Source: an uncultured Lachnospiraceae bacterium
Lineage (GTDB): Bacteria > Bacillota > Clostridia > Lachnospirales > Lachnospiraceae
Direction: 5' to 3'
Assembly (NCBI GenBank): GCA_910577825.1
Contig: CAJTOK010000021.1
Location: forward strand, 1-53,786
Length of the DNA stretch: 53,786 nucleotides
The translations under genes and the position numbers were made by a program. Below, one piece after another: positions 45,487 to 53,484 of this stretch; the stretch's first letter is position 1; each line of letters opens with the position of its first letter. The notes under the pieces were generated by a model. The model was given only the letters and a program-made list of their open reading frames with translations. It was not told the origin of the DNA and ran no database searches.

Positions 45487-46104
45487 ATGCAAAAACCAGA
45501 TAGTGAAATTTTAGAATTAGATGTCCTGACAGAGATTGGCAATATAGGTGCCGGCAATGCAACTACTGCATTGTCACAGCTGATTAATGCACGTATTGAC
45601 ATGAATGTGCCTAATGTTGCAATGCTTGAGTTCAGTGAGCTTGCAGAAATTATAGGCGGTGCAGAAACTTTAGTTGCAGGCATTTTACTTTCCCTTGAGG
45701 GTGATGTTGATGGCATGATGCTGTTTGTGCTTGAAAGTTCAGCAGCACATATGCTTGTAAACCAGCTTATGGGATGCGGGCAGCCGCCATCACCTTCTAC
45801 AGGAGGGTTTAATGAGATAGAAGAGTCTGCATTAAAAGAAATCGGGAATATCATTGCGGGTTCTTATTTATCATCTATTTCTTCCCTGACTAATATGCTT
45901 ATTACTTCATCAGTGCCATATCTTGCAGTAGATATGGCAGGAGCCATATTAAGCGTCCCCGCCATTGAGTTTGGCAAGATGGGGGATAAGGCATTATTGA
46001 TAGAGTCAAGGTTTAAAGACTTGGATGTAGATATAAGCGGCTATTTTATACTTATACCTACCATTGAGTCATACAAGAAGATGCTTCATTCACTTGGAAT
46101 GTAG
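45487..46104 (+). CDS. cheC: CheY-P phosphatase CheC
   Basis: CheC removes phosphate from CheY. The 205-residue protein has two catalytic helices: Glu16-x-x-Asn19 in LTEIGNIGAGNATTAL and Glu118-x-x-Asn121 in LKEIGNIIAGSYLSS. GGGGGG at 45475-45480 precedes the ATG, immediately after a CCGCC/GGCGG hairpin that could influence access. cheD follows 36 bases on, and CheC and CheD proteins bind each other. Confidence 0.95.
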   Translation: MQKPDSEILELDVLTEIGNIGAGNATTALSQLINARIDMNVPNVAMLEFSELAEIIGGAETLVAGILLSLEGDVDGMMLFVLESSAAHMLVNQLMGCGQPPSPSTGGFNEIEESALKEIGNIIAGSYLSSISSLTNMLITSSVPYLAVDMAGAILSVPAIEFGKMGDKALLIESRFKDLDVDISGYFILIPTIESYKKMLHSLGM

Positions 46105-46140
46105 CATACTATATAAGTATAGGGGTATAGGTGATGAGAA

Positions 46141-46626
46141 ATGGCAAATATGATTAAAGTCGGGATGGCAGATTTAAATATATGCCATTCGCCAGATGCA
46201 ATAACTACACTTGGGCTTGGCTCATGTGTAGGGGTTGCCTTATATGATAAGACCACGAAGATAGCGGGGCTGGTACATGTTATGCTGCCTGACAGTACCA
46301 AGGTAAGGCAGAACCAGAATAAAGCCAAATTTGCAGATACAGGGATAGACCAGCTTATACAGATGCTTACAAGGGCAGGTGCGAAAAGGCAGATGCTTAC
46401 AGCAAAGATTGCAGGCGGTGCCCAGATGTTTGCATTCAGTTCCAATAACGACATGTTAAAAGTGGGGCAGCGGAATGTAGAAGCTGTCAAGGCAAAGCTA
46501 AATTCCCTGGGGATACGTATACTGGCAGAAGATACAGGGCTTAATTTTGGGCGTACAGTTGAATTTTACCCCGAAAGCGGGGATTTTGTAATAAAGGCAG
46601 TAGGGAAATCAGTAAGGACTATATGA
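46141..46626 (+). CDS. cheD: Chemoreceptor deamidase CheD
   Basis: CheD deamidates glutamines on chemoreceptors and activates CheC. The 161-residue protein has the catalytic Cys29 in LGLGSCVGVALYD and His46 in AGLVHVMLPDS, with the characteristic AKIAGGAQMF. AGGTGATGAG lies ahead of the ATG. It is followed by a small membrane-protein gene and sigD. Confidence 0.94.
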   Translation: MANMIKVGMADLNICHSPDAITTLGLGSCVGVALYDKTTKIAGLVHVMLPDSTKVRQNQNKAKFADTGIDQLIQMLTRAGAKRQMLTAKIAGGAQMFAFSSNNDMLKVGQRNVEAVKAKLNSLGIRILAEDTGLNFGRTVEFYPESGDFVIKAVGKSVRTI

Positions 46627-46648
46627 TTACATCATGGGAGGCTTTTTT

Positions 46649-46930
46649 GTGAAAACAGATGTTATTCCAAAAATTATTACCCTGTTTGCAGGAGCAGTAG
46701 TGTCTGTTGTATGTATAATAAGGGATATAGAAACAGTTTATGCGTTAAAAGTCCTTTTGGCAACACTGGTAATTTTCTACATAATAGGATGTATTGCAAA
46801 AAGGATAATAGGGCAGGTTAAAGATATTAATACAGTTATGAAACATGAGGAAACAGAGCCTGGGCCAGAACAGGAGGATATTGATATCGGGGAGAACATA
46901 TCCTCTGGCGGATTTGGGAATAATCCATAA
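46649..46930 (+). CDS. Small two-helix membrane protein
   Basis: I do not recognise this 93-residue protein. It has two hydrophobic segments (about 6-22 and 30-50) and then a charged C-terminal tail rich in Glu and Gly. A GTG start at 46649 fits best, since GGGAGG at 46636-46641 lies seven bases before; an ATG at 46634 overlaps that site. It sits between cheD and sigD in the operon, a place where Bacillus subtilis has nothing. A role in motility or in sigma-D control is possible but unproven. Confidence 0.7.
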   Translation: MKTDVIPKIITLFAGAVVSVVCIIRDIETVYALKVLLATLVIFYIIGCIAKRIIGQVKDINTVMKHEETEPGPEQEDIDIGENISSGGFGNNP

Positions 46931-46958
46931 AAACCGGTAGAAAGGGTGCAGCTGTTCT

Positions 46959-47735
46959 ATGGATGAAAATAGCAGAAATAGTTTATGGGAAGAATATATA
47001 CGTACCAGAAATCCTAAAATAAGGGAACAGTTAATTATAGAATATTCAGGGCTTGTTAAAATTGTTGCAGGAAGGCTTGGAATATATCTTGGATATACTG
47101 TTGAATATGATGATTTAGCAGGATATGGCATTTTCGGGCTTATAGATGCCATTGATAAGTTTGAGCTGGCTAAAGGTGTTAAATTTGAAACATATGCAAG
47201 CCTCCGGATAAGGGGTTCTATACTTGACCAGATAAGAAAAATGGACTGGATACCGAGGACACTCCGCCAGAAGCAGAAGAAGCTTGACCAGGCCATACAG
47301 GAATTTGAAACAAAAAACGGACGCAGCGCAACAAATGCAGAACTTGCAAAGGAACTCGGGATATCAGAAGCAGAGCTTGAGGGCCTTATTAACCAGACCC
47401 AGATTGCAAGCCTTGTTTCACTTGATGAGTATCTTGAACAGGGCAGCGAAATAAGGGCAGAAGCTGGCAACAAGCCAAGGTTTGAACAGCCTGAGAAGGT
47501 AGTTGAGCGCCAGGAGCTTAAACGTATGCTTTCAGAAGCAATAAATGAGCTTAATGAAAATGAACAGAAAGTCATTGCATTTTATTATTTTGAAGAACTG
47601 ACACTGAAGGAAATCAGTAATATCCTTGGTGTGTCGGAATCACGTGTTTCACAACTGCATACAAAATCATTGAAGAAGATGAAAGAGAAACTGGGGAAGG
47701 AAAACATGGGAGTATTTGGAATCTGGAATATATAA
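46959..47735 (+). CDS. sigD: Flagellar sigma factor sigma-D (sigma-28/FliA)
   Basis: Sigma-D directs RNA polymerase to late flagellar and chemotaxis genes. The 258-residue protein has region 2 with EYDDLAGYGIFGLIDAIDKF and FETYASLRIRGSILDQIRKMDW, a region 3 from TNAELAKELGI, and region 4 ending in LGVSESRVSQLHTKSLKKMKEKL. It is the last clear gene of the fla/che operon. The anti-sigma factor FlgM is not in the window. A strong hairpin overlaps its stop codon. Confidence 0.96.
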   Translation: MDENSRNSLWEEYIRTRNPKIREQLIIEYSGLVKIVAGRLGIYLGYTVEYDDLAGYGIFGLIDAIDKFELAKGVKFETYASLRIRGSILDQIRKMDWIPRTLRQKQKKLDQAIQEFETKNGRSATNAELAKELGISEAELEGLINQTQIASLVSLDEYLEQGSEIRAEAGNKPRFEQPEKVVERQELKRMLSEAINELNENEQKVIAFYYFEELTLKEISNILGVSESRVSQLHTKSLKKMKEKLGKENMGVFGIWNI

Positions 47736-47793
47736 GCACAGACATTATTGTTTGTGCTTATGTTACTATTCACGGCTGTGCCGTTTATGTAAC
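47732..47793 (+). terminator. Two hairpins at the end of sigD (possible terminator)
   Basis: ATAAGCACAGACA (47732-47744) pairs with TGTTTGTGCTTAT (47749-47761) over a four-base loop, starting inside the stop codon. A second hairpin, GTTAC...ACGGC with GCCGT...GTAAC (47762-47793), follows. Neither has a clear T-run, so termination may be partial, and processing is an alternative. Confidence 0.4.
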
Positions 47794-47830
47794 ATATATA
47801 TCATATTGTAACAGAAAGAGGGCATTGTGA

Positions 47831-49438
47831 ATGAAAAGAAACGCATTTTTCCAGCTTGTGCACAGGAGTGACGGGGTATACCTTAAATCATACCCTGCTG
47901 TTAATGGAGGGCGGCCATTAAAAAATGACGATATTTTAACTTATCTTACTAAAAAGCAGTATAATGAAATAGACCTTTCCCTTATTAAGGAATTTATTGA
48001 TGCAGCAGCAAAGGAAGCCAATGCTTATGTAAAAATTGATGATGGCACAAGGCTGCCAGAAAATGAATATGCCCTTATTACAACAAGCAGTGACAGGTAT
48101 ATGGCGAAACTCCGGCTTTACCCGCCTTCAAATGAGGGGAAACGTATTAGTAAAAAAGATTTGCTTGACTTAATAAACCAGAATGGTATTAAATATGGCA
48201 TTATTGAAAAAAATATAGAAATAGCACTTAAAGGCAGGCTTTACTGTACAGACATACTTATAGCAAAAGCACAGCCGCCAGTACAGGGCAGGAATGCAAG
48301 CATTGAATATTTCTTTGATGCAGATAAAACAAGTACCCCACATATGTCAGAAGACGGAAGTGTAGATTTCCATAAGCTTGATATGATAGAACGTGTTAAA
48401 GAAGGGCAGCTTCTTGCAAGGCTGGTTCCGGAGGAAAGGGGCACTGACGGCACAGATGTGCTTGGAATGCCGTTAAACCCTGCAAAGGTTACACACCTGT
48501 CATTAAAGCATGGCAAAAACATACACCTTTCAGATGACAAGCTTGAAATGTATTCAGATGTTTCTGGCAATGTTACCCTTGTAGATGACACAGTTTTTGT
48601 TTCAAATGTTTATGAAGTCCCTGCGGACGTAGGCCCTTCAACAGGTGATATTGACTATGACGGAAGTGTTGAGGTTAAAGGCAATGTACTTACAGGATAT
48701 ACTGTAAAGGCAACAGGTGATATAACAGTTAATGGCGCTGTAGAAGGCGCAGTACTGGCTGCAGGCGGCAAAATTGTACTTAAAAGGGGCATACAGGGCA
48801 TGGGCAAAGGCAATATGCAGGCAAAGGGGGACATTATATCAAACTTTATAGAAAGCTCCAAAGTAACAAGCGGGGGGAGGATTATTACAGATGCCATTAT
48901 GCACAGTGATGTTGTTTCACAGGACAATGTGCAGGTACACGGCAAAAGAGGGCTTATTGCCGGGGGCAAGATAAGGTCTGCAACAAGGATTGAAACAAAG
49001 ACCGCAGGTTCATCAATGGGTACACAGACTGACCTTGAAGTTGGCGTTGACCCTACTATGGTTGACCGTTACCATGCAATAGAAAAAGATATAGAGCTTT
49101 TAAGTGGTGAGAAAGAGAAGATAATGCAGAACCTGCAGGTTTTACAAAAGAGGCTTAAGACAAAAGGAAAGCTTGATGATGATAAAATGAAGATACTTAA
49201 GGCCAACACTGAAAGGATAAAGGAAATTGATGCACAGATAGAATCTGGTACACAGGAATATGAAAGTCTTGGGGCAGAGCTTGAGAAAAATTCAGGCGCT
49301 GGCAAAATAATTGTTGAAGATATAGCATATCCTGGTGTAAAATTAACGATATCCAATGTTGTTACCTATATACACACAGAAACCCAGCACAGTGCATTTG
49401 TACGTGAAGGGGCGGACATACGTATAAAGGGCATATAA
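47831..49438 (+). CDS. FapA / DUF342 family protein
   Basis: A 535-residue member of the DUF342 (FapA, flagellar assembly protein A) family. The centre is a right-handed beta-helix-like repeat region (GSVEVKGNVLTGYTVKATGDITVNGAVEGAVL... about 275-375). A coiled coil lies at about 410-480 (DIELLSGEKEKIMQNLQVLQKRLK). There is no signal peptide. The family is linked to polar flagellar placement in Vibrio. AGAGGG precedes the ATG. It opens a set of four genes after sigD. Confidence 0.88.
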   Translation: MKRNAFFQLVHRSDGVYLKSYPAVNGGRPLKNDDILTYLTKKQYNEIDLSLIKEFIDAAAKEANAYVKIDDGTRLPENEYALITTSSDRYMAKLRLYPPSNEGKRISKKDLLDLINQNGIKYGIIEKNIEIALKGRLYCTDILIAKAQPPVQGRNASIEYFFDADKTSTPHMSEDGSVDFHKLDMIERVKEGQLLARLVPEERGTDGTDVLGMPLNPAKVTHLSLKHGKNIHLSDDKLEMYSDVSGNVTLVDDTVFVSNVYEVPADVGPSTGDIDYDGSVEVKGNVLTGYTVKATGDITVNGAVEGAVLAAGGKIVLKRGIQGMGKGNMQAKGDIISNFIESSKVTSGGRIITDAIMHSDVVSQDNVQVHGKRGLIAGGKIRSATRIETKTAGSSMGTQTDLEVGVDPTMVDRYHAIEKDIELLSGEKEKIMQNLQVLQKRLKTKGKLDDDKMKILKANTERIKEIDAQIESGTQEYESLGAELEKNSGAGKIIVEDIAYPGVKLTISNVVTYIHTETQHSAFVREGADIRIKGI

Positions 49439-49456
49439 AAGAAAGGGGGATGCTAT

Positions 49457-49780
49457 ATGTCTTTAACGATTGATTACCTTGCAATGCCGCCAAAGTCCCA
49501 GGAAGTGTCCCAGATACAGACAGGCGAGCAGACACGGATAAACCAGGAACAGCAGGAAGTTGCCACACAATTCCAGAATACTATAAGACAGCAGTCCGAA
49601 ACAGCAGTACGCCGCGCGGACGTGGACAATGACGAGCTGAAAAACGAAGAACGTAATAATGGCAAAAAGAAGAAAAAACAGGGAAATAAAGCCTCTAAAA
49701 AAGAAGAGGAAGAAGAAGCAAAGAAAAAAGAAAGGGCAGTGACCCCGTTCCGTGGAGGGCTTTTTGATATGAAGATATAA
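49457..49780 (+). CDS. Uncharacterised small charged protein
   Basis: I do not recognise this 107-residue protein. The first half is rich in Gln and Thr (QTGEQTRINQEQQEVATQF) and the second is strongly charged with alternating Lys and Glu runs (about 68-94), ending in the hydrophobic stretch RGGLFDMKI. There is no signal peptide or membrane helix. GGGGG lies before the ATG. It is 18 bases after the FapA gene, so it is probably cotranscribed. Confidence 0.7.
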   Translation: MSLTIDYLAMPPKSQEVSQIQTGEQTRINQEQQEVATQFQNTIRQQSETAVRRADVDNDELKNEERNNGKKKKKQGNKASKKEEEEEAKKKERAVTPFRGGLFDMKI

Positions 49781-49824
49781 TTTATCTTATTCCCAATGTT
49801 AATTAAGATGAATGGAGAAATACA

Positions 49825-50655
49825 ATGGCAATTTTAGAAGCAGTAATGGTTATAACCGGGCTTTTAGCAGTCTTTTTAAGCTTTAAGGCATCAGACAATA
49901 ATAACACGGGCAGTACAGATAAGGGTGCAGATACTGCAGAAGGGGTTAAAAATATTTCAGAGGAAGCAAGGAAGGCCCTGGAAAAGTTTGGTGAAGAGAT
50001 ACAATCAAATGCAGATGAAGTTTTAAACAATACAAATGATAAACTTGGCACTATATTAAATGAGAAAATAATGGGGCTTAGCGAGTATTCAGGCCAGATT
50101 CTGGATAAAATGGAAAAAAACCATTCAGAAACTGTCTTTTTATATGACATGCTTAATGAAAAAGAAAAGGAAATCAAGGAATTAGTACATGATATTGATG
50201 TAATAAAAGCTGAAATAAGGGATGAACTTGCAAAAGAATACCAGGAACACAGAAAACGTATTGAAGAAACAGAAGTTTATAAGACAGCTGGCACAGATAA
50301 AGCAGCGTCAGGGCCGGATGCCGGAGATAACGGGATTCCAGATGAATTATTATACGCAAACCCTGGCAGCATGGAAGAAACACAGGATACAACACATGCT
50401 TCAATGTATGATGCCGAGATAGCAAAGATTGAAGAACAGGAAAGACACGAAAAGTCCCTGCGCAGGCTTTATGGCAATATGGGGATAAGTGGTATAGAGG
50501 CAGCAGCAATAGAAGCAGGGATTGAACATGTCAACCATAATGATGAAATCATTTCACTTCATAAAAAGGGGCATACTGTACTTGAAATATCTAAAATGCT
50601 TGATATAGGACAGGGCGAAGTAAAACTGGTAATAGATATGTACAAGGCAAGCTGA
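49825..50655 (+). CDS. DUF6115-like membrane-anchored coiled-coil protein
   Basis: A 276-residue protein with an N-terminal membrane helix (about 5-22), a long coiled-coil part (about 50-150), a low-complexity acidic linker, and a C-terminal helix-turn-helix-like motif (GHTVLEISKMLDIGQGEVKLVIDMYKAS). It resembles the DUF6115 group seen near flagellar genes in Lachnospiraceae. The function is unknown. The HTH-like end points to DNA or protein binding, but this is inference. GGAGAAA precedes the ATG. Confidence 0.7.
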   Translation: MAILEAVMVITGLLAVFLSFKASDNNNTGSTDKGADTAEGVKNISEEARKALEKFGEEIQSNADEVLNNTNDKLGTILNEKIMGLSEYSGQILDKMEKNHSETVFLYDMLNEKEKEIKELVHDIDVIKAEIRDELAKEYQEHRKRIEETEVYKTAGTDKAASGPDAGDNGIPDELLYANPGSMEETQDTTHASMYDAEIAKIEEQERHEKSLRRLYGNMGISGIEAAAIEAGIEHVNHNDEIISLHKKGHTVLEISKMLDIGQGEVKLVIDMYKAS

Positions 50656-50683
50656 TAATTAAGAAAGGAAATGTATAAATAAA

Positions 50684-51328
50684 ATGAACAAAAAGTCATT
50701 TTTAAGAGGATTTGGAACAGGGATTTTATTTGCAGCAATAATACTTGGAATATCATTTTCCATAAGGACATCAGAATCAGCAACAATAACACGTGCCAAA
50801 AAACTTGGAATGGTATTTGAAAGCAATAATAAAAAGGCGGTAGCAGCAAATACAGAAGAACCAGTGGAAACAGGGAAGCCAGAAGCATCAAAAAGCCCTG
50901 GTGTTACAGAAACACCAGCGGCAAGTAAAAAGCCAGCTGCCACAGAAACACCAGCAGCAAGCAAAAAGCCAGCCACAAGCAAAAAGCCAGCTGCCACAGA
51001 AACACCAGCGGCAAAGGCAACAAAAAAACCATCATCTTCCAAAAAGCCTTCTGGCGGGGATATCAACAAGAAATTTAACGATGAGAAGAATAATTTTAAG
51101 AAAGACATTGAAGCAGACAAGAAACAGCTTACAATAAATGATGGTGACTGGGCAGGCAAAGTAAGCAAAGAGCTGGAAGATATGGGTATAATAGATGACG
51201 CAGCAGCATTTGACAAGTATCTTATAGATAATGGCTACAGCGGTGTAATAAATTCAGGCACTTATGATGTATCACCAGATGATACATACCATGACATTGC
51301 AGAAAAAATAACATCACGTTTCAGGTAA
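50684..51328 (+). CDS. Membrane-anchored protein with MltG-type LysM-like C-terminus
   Basis: A 214-residue protein with an N-terminal membrane helix (about 10-27), a Lys/Pro/Ala/Thr-rich repeat region (about 55-125, with units of TETPAASKKPA) and a C-terminal domain of ~75 residues. The end (VSKELEDMGIIDDAAAFDKYLIDNGY...INSGTYDVSPDDTYHDIAEKI) has the pattern of the LysM-like substrate-binding part of MltG/YceG endolytic transglycosylases. The catalytic domain is missing, so it may bind cell wall without cutting it (inference). The ribosome-binding site AGGAA is 13 bases from the ATG, unusually far. Confidence 0.75.
   Translation: MNKKSFLRGFGTGILFAAIILGISFSIRTSESATITRAKKLGMVFESNNKKAVAANTEEPVETGKPEASKSPGVTETPAASKKPAATETPAASKKPATSKKPAATETPAAKATKKPSSSKKPSGGDINKKFNDEKNNFKKDIEADKKQLTINDGDWAGKVSKELEDMGIIDDAAAFDKYLIDNGYSGVINSGTYDVSPDDTYHDIAEKITSRFR
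50906..51012 (+). repeat. Imperfect tandem repeats coding for TETPAASKKPA
   Basis: Repeats of a unit of about 36 bases starting ACAGAAACACCAGC occur at 50906, 50942 and 50996. A shorter AGCAAAAAGCCAGC repeat lies between the last two. They encode the extended linker of the MltG-like protein. Confidence 0.8.
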
Positions 51329-51354
51329 ACTGCCATGCAGTTATGGAGGTTAAA

Positions 51355-52128
51355 ATGGAATTCAGGCCATGTATTGACATACATAATGGTTCAGTTAAAC
51401 AGATAGTCGGGTCAAGCCTTAAAGATACAGGCAGCACTGCTGTAGATAATTTTGTATCCATGGCAGATGCAGCTTACTATGCCAGCATGTATAAGCAGGA
51501 CGGGCTTAAGGGAGGGCATATAATAATACTTAACCCGCCGGGAAGCCCGTATTACGAAGCAGACATGGCACAGGCAGCAAAAGCGCTGGAAGCATTTAAC
51601 GGCGGGATGCAGGCAGGCGGCGGCATCACATCTGGCAATGCGGTGCAGTTCCTTGATATGGGGGCATCACATGTAATAGTAACATCATATGTATTCAGGG
51701 ACGGCATTATAGACTATGCCAGGCTTAAAGAACTTTCTGCAATTACAGGGAAAAAAAGGCTTGTGCTTGACCTTAGCTGCCGTTATACAGATAACGGGTA
51801 TTATATAGTAACAGACAGGTGGCAGAAAACTACAAAGGAAAAACTTAACGGAAGCCTTCTTAAAAAGCTTGGTGCATACTGTGACGAATTTCTTGTACAT
51901 GCAGTTGATGTTGAGGGCAGGGCATCTGGCATAGAAAAAGATGTTATAAAAATAATTGCGGGATGCAGCAATAAAGTAACATATGCAGGCGGCATACATT
52001 CACTTGAGGATATCACCTATATAGAAAAGCATGGCAGTGGAAATGTTAATTTCACCGTGGGAAGTGCACTGGACTTATTTGGCGGCAGTATCCCATACAA
52101 TATTTTAAAGAAATACAGGGCATTATAA
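51355..52128 (+). CDS. hisA: Eukaryotic-type HisA isomerase (HIS6-like)
   Basis: Phosphoribosylformimino-5-aminoimidazole carboxamide ribotide isomerase catalyses the fourth step of histidine synthesis. The 257-residue TIM-barrel protein matches the eukaryotic-type family (yeast HIS6) rather than the usual bacterial HisA. Visible signs are FRPCIDIHNGSVKQIVG at the start, VIVTSYVF, the LDLSCRYTDNGYYIVTDRWQ stretch, FLVHAVDVEGRASGI, VTYAGGIHSLEDI and VGSALDLFGGSIPY. No other his genes are near. The ATG at 51355 follows GGAGGT with a short spacer; 51343 is an alternative. Confidence 0.88.
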   Translation: MEFRPCIDIHNGSVKQIVGSSLKDTGSTAVDNFVSMADAAYYASMYKQDGLKGGHIIILNPPGSPYYEADMAQAAKALEAFNGGMQAGGGITSGNAVQFLDMGASHVIVTSYVFRDGIIDYARLKELSAITGKKRLVLDLSCRYTDNGYYIVTDRWQKTTKEKLNGSLLKKLGAYCDEFLVHAVDVEGRASGIEKDVIKIIAGCSNKVTYAGGIHSLEDITYIEKHGSGNVNFTVGSALDLFGGSIPYNILKKYRAL

Positions 52129-52147
52129 CTTTTATATTATATTTTAC

Positions 52148-52175
52148 AAGGCCAGTATATATGCTGGCCTTTTTT
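52148..52175 (+). terminator. Intrinsic terminator after hisA
   Basis: AAGGCCAG at 52148-52155 pairs with CTGGCCTT at 52164-52171 around a TATATATG loop, followed by a T-run. Confidence 0.9.
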
Positions 52176-52502
52176 GTGTGCAGAAACCTGTCCCCTTCCA
52201 TTTTATATGAAAAGTGTAAAAAATAACGTAATAAAAATGTAACAAAGTTGTATCAAACTTTTATAATATATACAAATATTGTTAAAATCTGTATATAATA
52301 CAAAAAAACGCCTAAAAATTAAATAAATTTTTATATATATTGCATAAAAAATTGTGCCGGCAAAATATTACTTTTTATGCAGCAGAACAAAAAATAACAT
52401 AAGGGGTTGAAATATTTAAAAAATATGTTATAATTGTTACATAAATATTAAGGAAGAATTTAAAAAATGTTTCAACAGGGATTTGGAACAAGGAGGTTGT
52501 TT
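52176..52502 (+). other. Gene-free AT-rich region upstream of the cell-wall hydrolase
   Basis: No gene is seen. Inverted repeats are AAAGTT/AACTTT (52244-52249 with 52256-52261) and a perfect 10-base TGCATAAAAA/TTTTTATGCA (52341-52350 with 52372-52381). The promoter given separately lies near the 3' end, and an AAGGAGG site just before 52503 serves the hydrolase. Confidence 0.6.
52407..52434 (+). promoter_or_regulatory. Sigma-A promoter of the cell-wall hydrolase gene
   Basis: TTGAAA at 52407-52412 and TATAAT at 52429-52434 are 16 bases apart. The promoter is about 70 bases upstream of the chosen ATG. Confidence 0.65.
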
Positions 52503-53282
52503 ATGAAATTAAAAAGATTTGCGGTGCTGGCACTTATGTTTACAACTGCTTCAGGATTTACCATGGAGCCATTGCAGACAGTTACAGCAGTTGCAAGTGC
52601 GGTAGTTTCTGAAGGGCCGGCTTTAAGTGATGATGGCACAATACCTTATACAGACGCAGGCACAGGTGTGGACACAGACACCAGCAATATTACTGCAGAT
52701 GCCACAGATGAAAAAGCAGGCAGCGGAGTAAATAATGCAGGCAGTAATACTAATATGGAAGCTTCAGACAATACAGAGTCCAAAACTGCCAAATCAAAGA
52801 AAAGCAAAAAAACTAAAAAGAATAAAAAAATAAAAAAGAATACAAAAACCAAAAAAAATACAAACCGTAAAGCTGCAAAGAATACAAGAAATTATACAAA
52901 AGCAGATTTAAGGCTTATGTCAAGCATAATTAACTCTGAAGCAGGAGATGAGCCATACCAGGGCAAACTTGCTGTAGGGATAGTAGTTATGAACCGTGTT
53001 AAGTCAAAAGTATTCCCAAATACATTAAAAGGTGTTATATACCAGCCTGGGCAGTTTTCACCAGTAAGGAACGGCTCACTCAGAAAGATGTTTTCGGCAT
53101 ATGACTCAGGCAGGACTAAGTCAAGACAGTGGAAAAGCTGCATAAGCGCCGCCAGAAAGGTTTTAAATGGCCAGCGTACTATATTATACAGGGGAAAAGA
53201 AAAAAACATGAAAGGTTTCCACTTCTTCAGTATGAAATTAAGCGGTGCGCGTTTCAGTCTTGGCGGACATAAATTTAAATAA
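52503..53282 (+). CDS. Secreted SleB-type cell-wall hydrolase
   Basis: A 259-residue secreted protein with a signal peptide (about 1-33), an acidic Ser/Thr/Asn-rich region, a Lys-rich linker (about 94-129), and a C-terminal Hydrolase_2 (SleB) domain. The conserved part is MSSIINSEAGDEPYQGKLAVGIVVMNR with Glu146 as the likely catalytic residue, and the region VIYQPGQFSPVRNG. SleB enzymes are lytic transglycosylases of spore cortex; the general vegetative members have the same fold, so the role in spores is not certain. The ATG at 52503 has AAGGAGG; the frame from 52467 adds 12 unconserved residues. Confidence 0.88.
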   Translation: MKLKRFAVLALMFTTASGFTMEPLQTVTAVASAVVSEGPALSDDGTIPYTDAGTGVDTDTSNITADATDEKAGSGVNNAGSNTNMEASDNTESKTAKSKKSKKTKKNKKIKKNTKTKKNTNRKAAKNTRNYTKADLRLMSSIINSEAGDEPYQGKLAVGIVVMNRVKSKVFPNTLKGVIYQPGQFSPVRNGSLRKMFSAYDSGRTKSRQWKSCISAARKVLNGQRTILYRGKEKNMKGFHFFSMKLSGARFSLGGHKFK

Positions 53283-53317
53283 ATATACAATTCTAAAGCG
53301 GAAGTTTTTGTTACAAT

Positions 53318-53346
53318 GGGCAGATTGGAAGAGTCTGCTCTTTTTT
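53318..53346 (+). terminator. Intrinsic terminator after the hydrolase gene
   Basis: GGGCAGATT at 53318-53326 pairs with AGTCTGCTC at 53332-53340 (two wobble pairs) and is followed by six T residues. Confidence 0.85.
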
Positions 53347-53442
53347 ATTAATATAAAGGCTGCACAGGATAACCGCATAAAATAAATATTTTATAAAACC
53401 AAATAATATATAAAAATTTTTCATTTTCAAGAACTGTATATT

Positions 53443-53475
53443 CCTGGTATAATCTTTAATAAAGATTATACCAGG
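53443..53475 (+). promoter_or_regulatory. Perfect 15-bp hairpin overlapping the transposase ribosome-binding site
   Basis: CCTGGTATAATCTTT at 53443-53457 and AAAGATTATACCAGG at 53461-53475 are perfect inverted repeats with a three-base loop. The right arm enters the AGGAGGA site (53472-53478). The left arm contains a TATAAT at 53448-53453. A transcript starting upstream of the element would bury the ribosome site, while one starting inside the left arm would not form the full stem. Such shields against read-through are known for other transposases. Confidence 0.7.
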
Positions 53476-53484
53476 AGGAAAATT

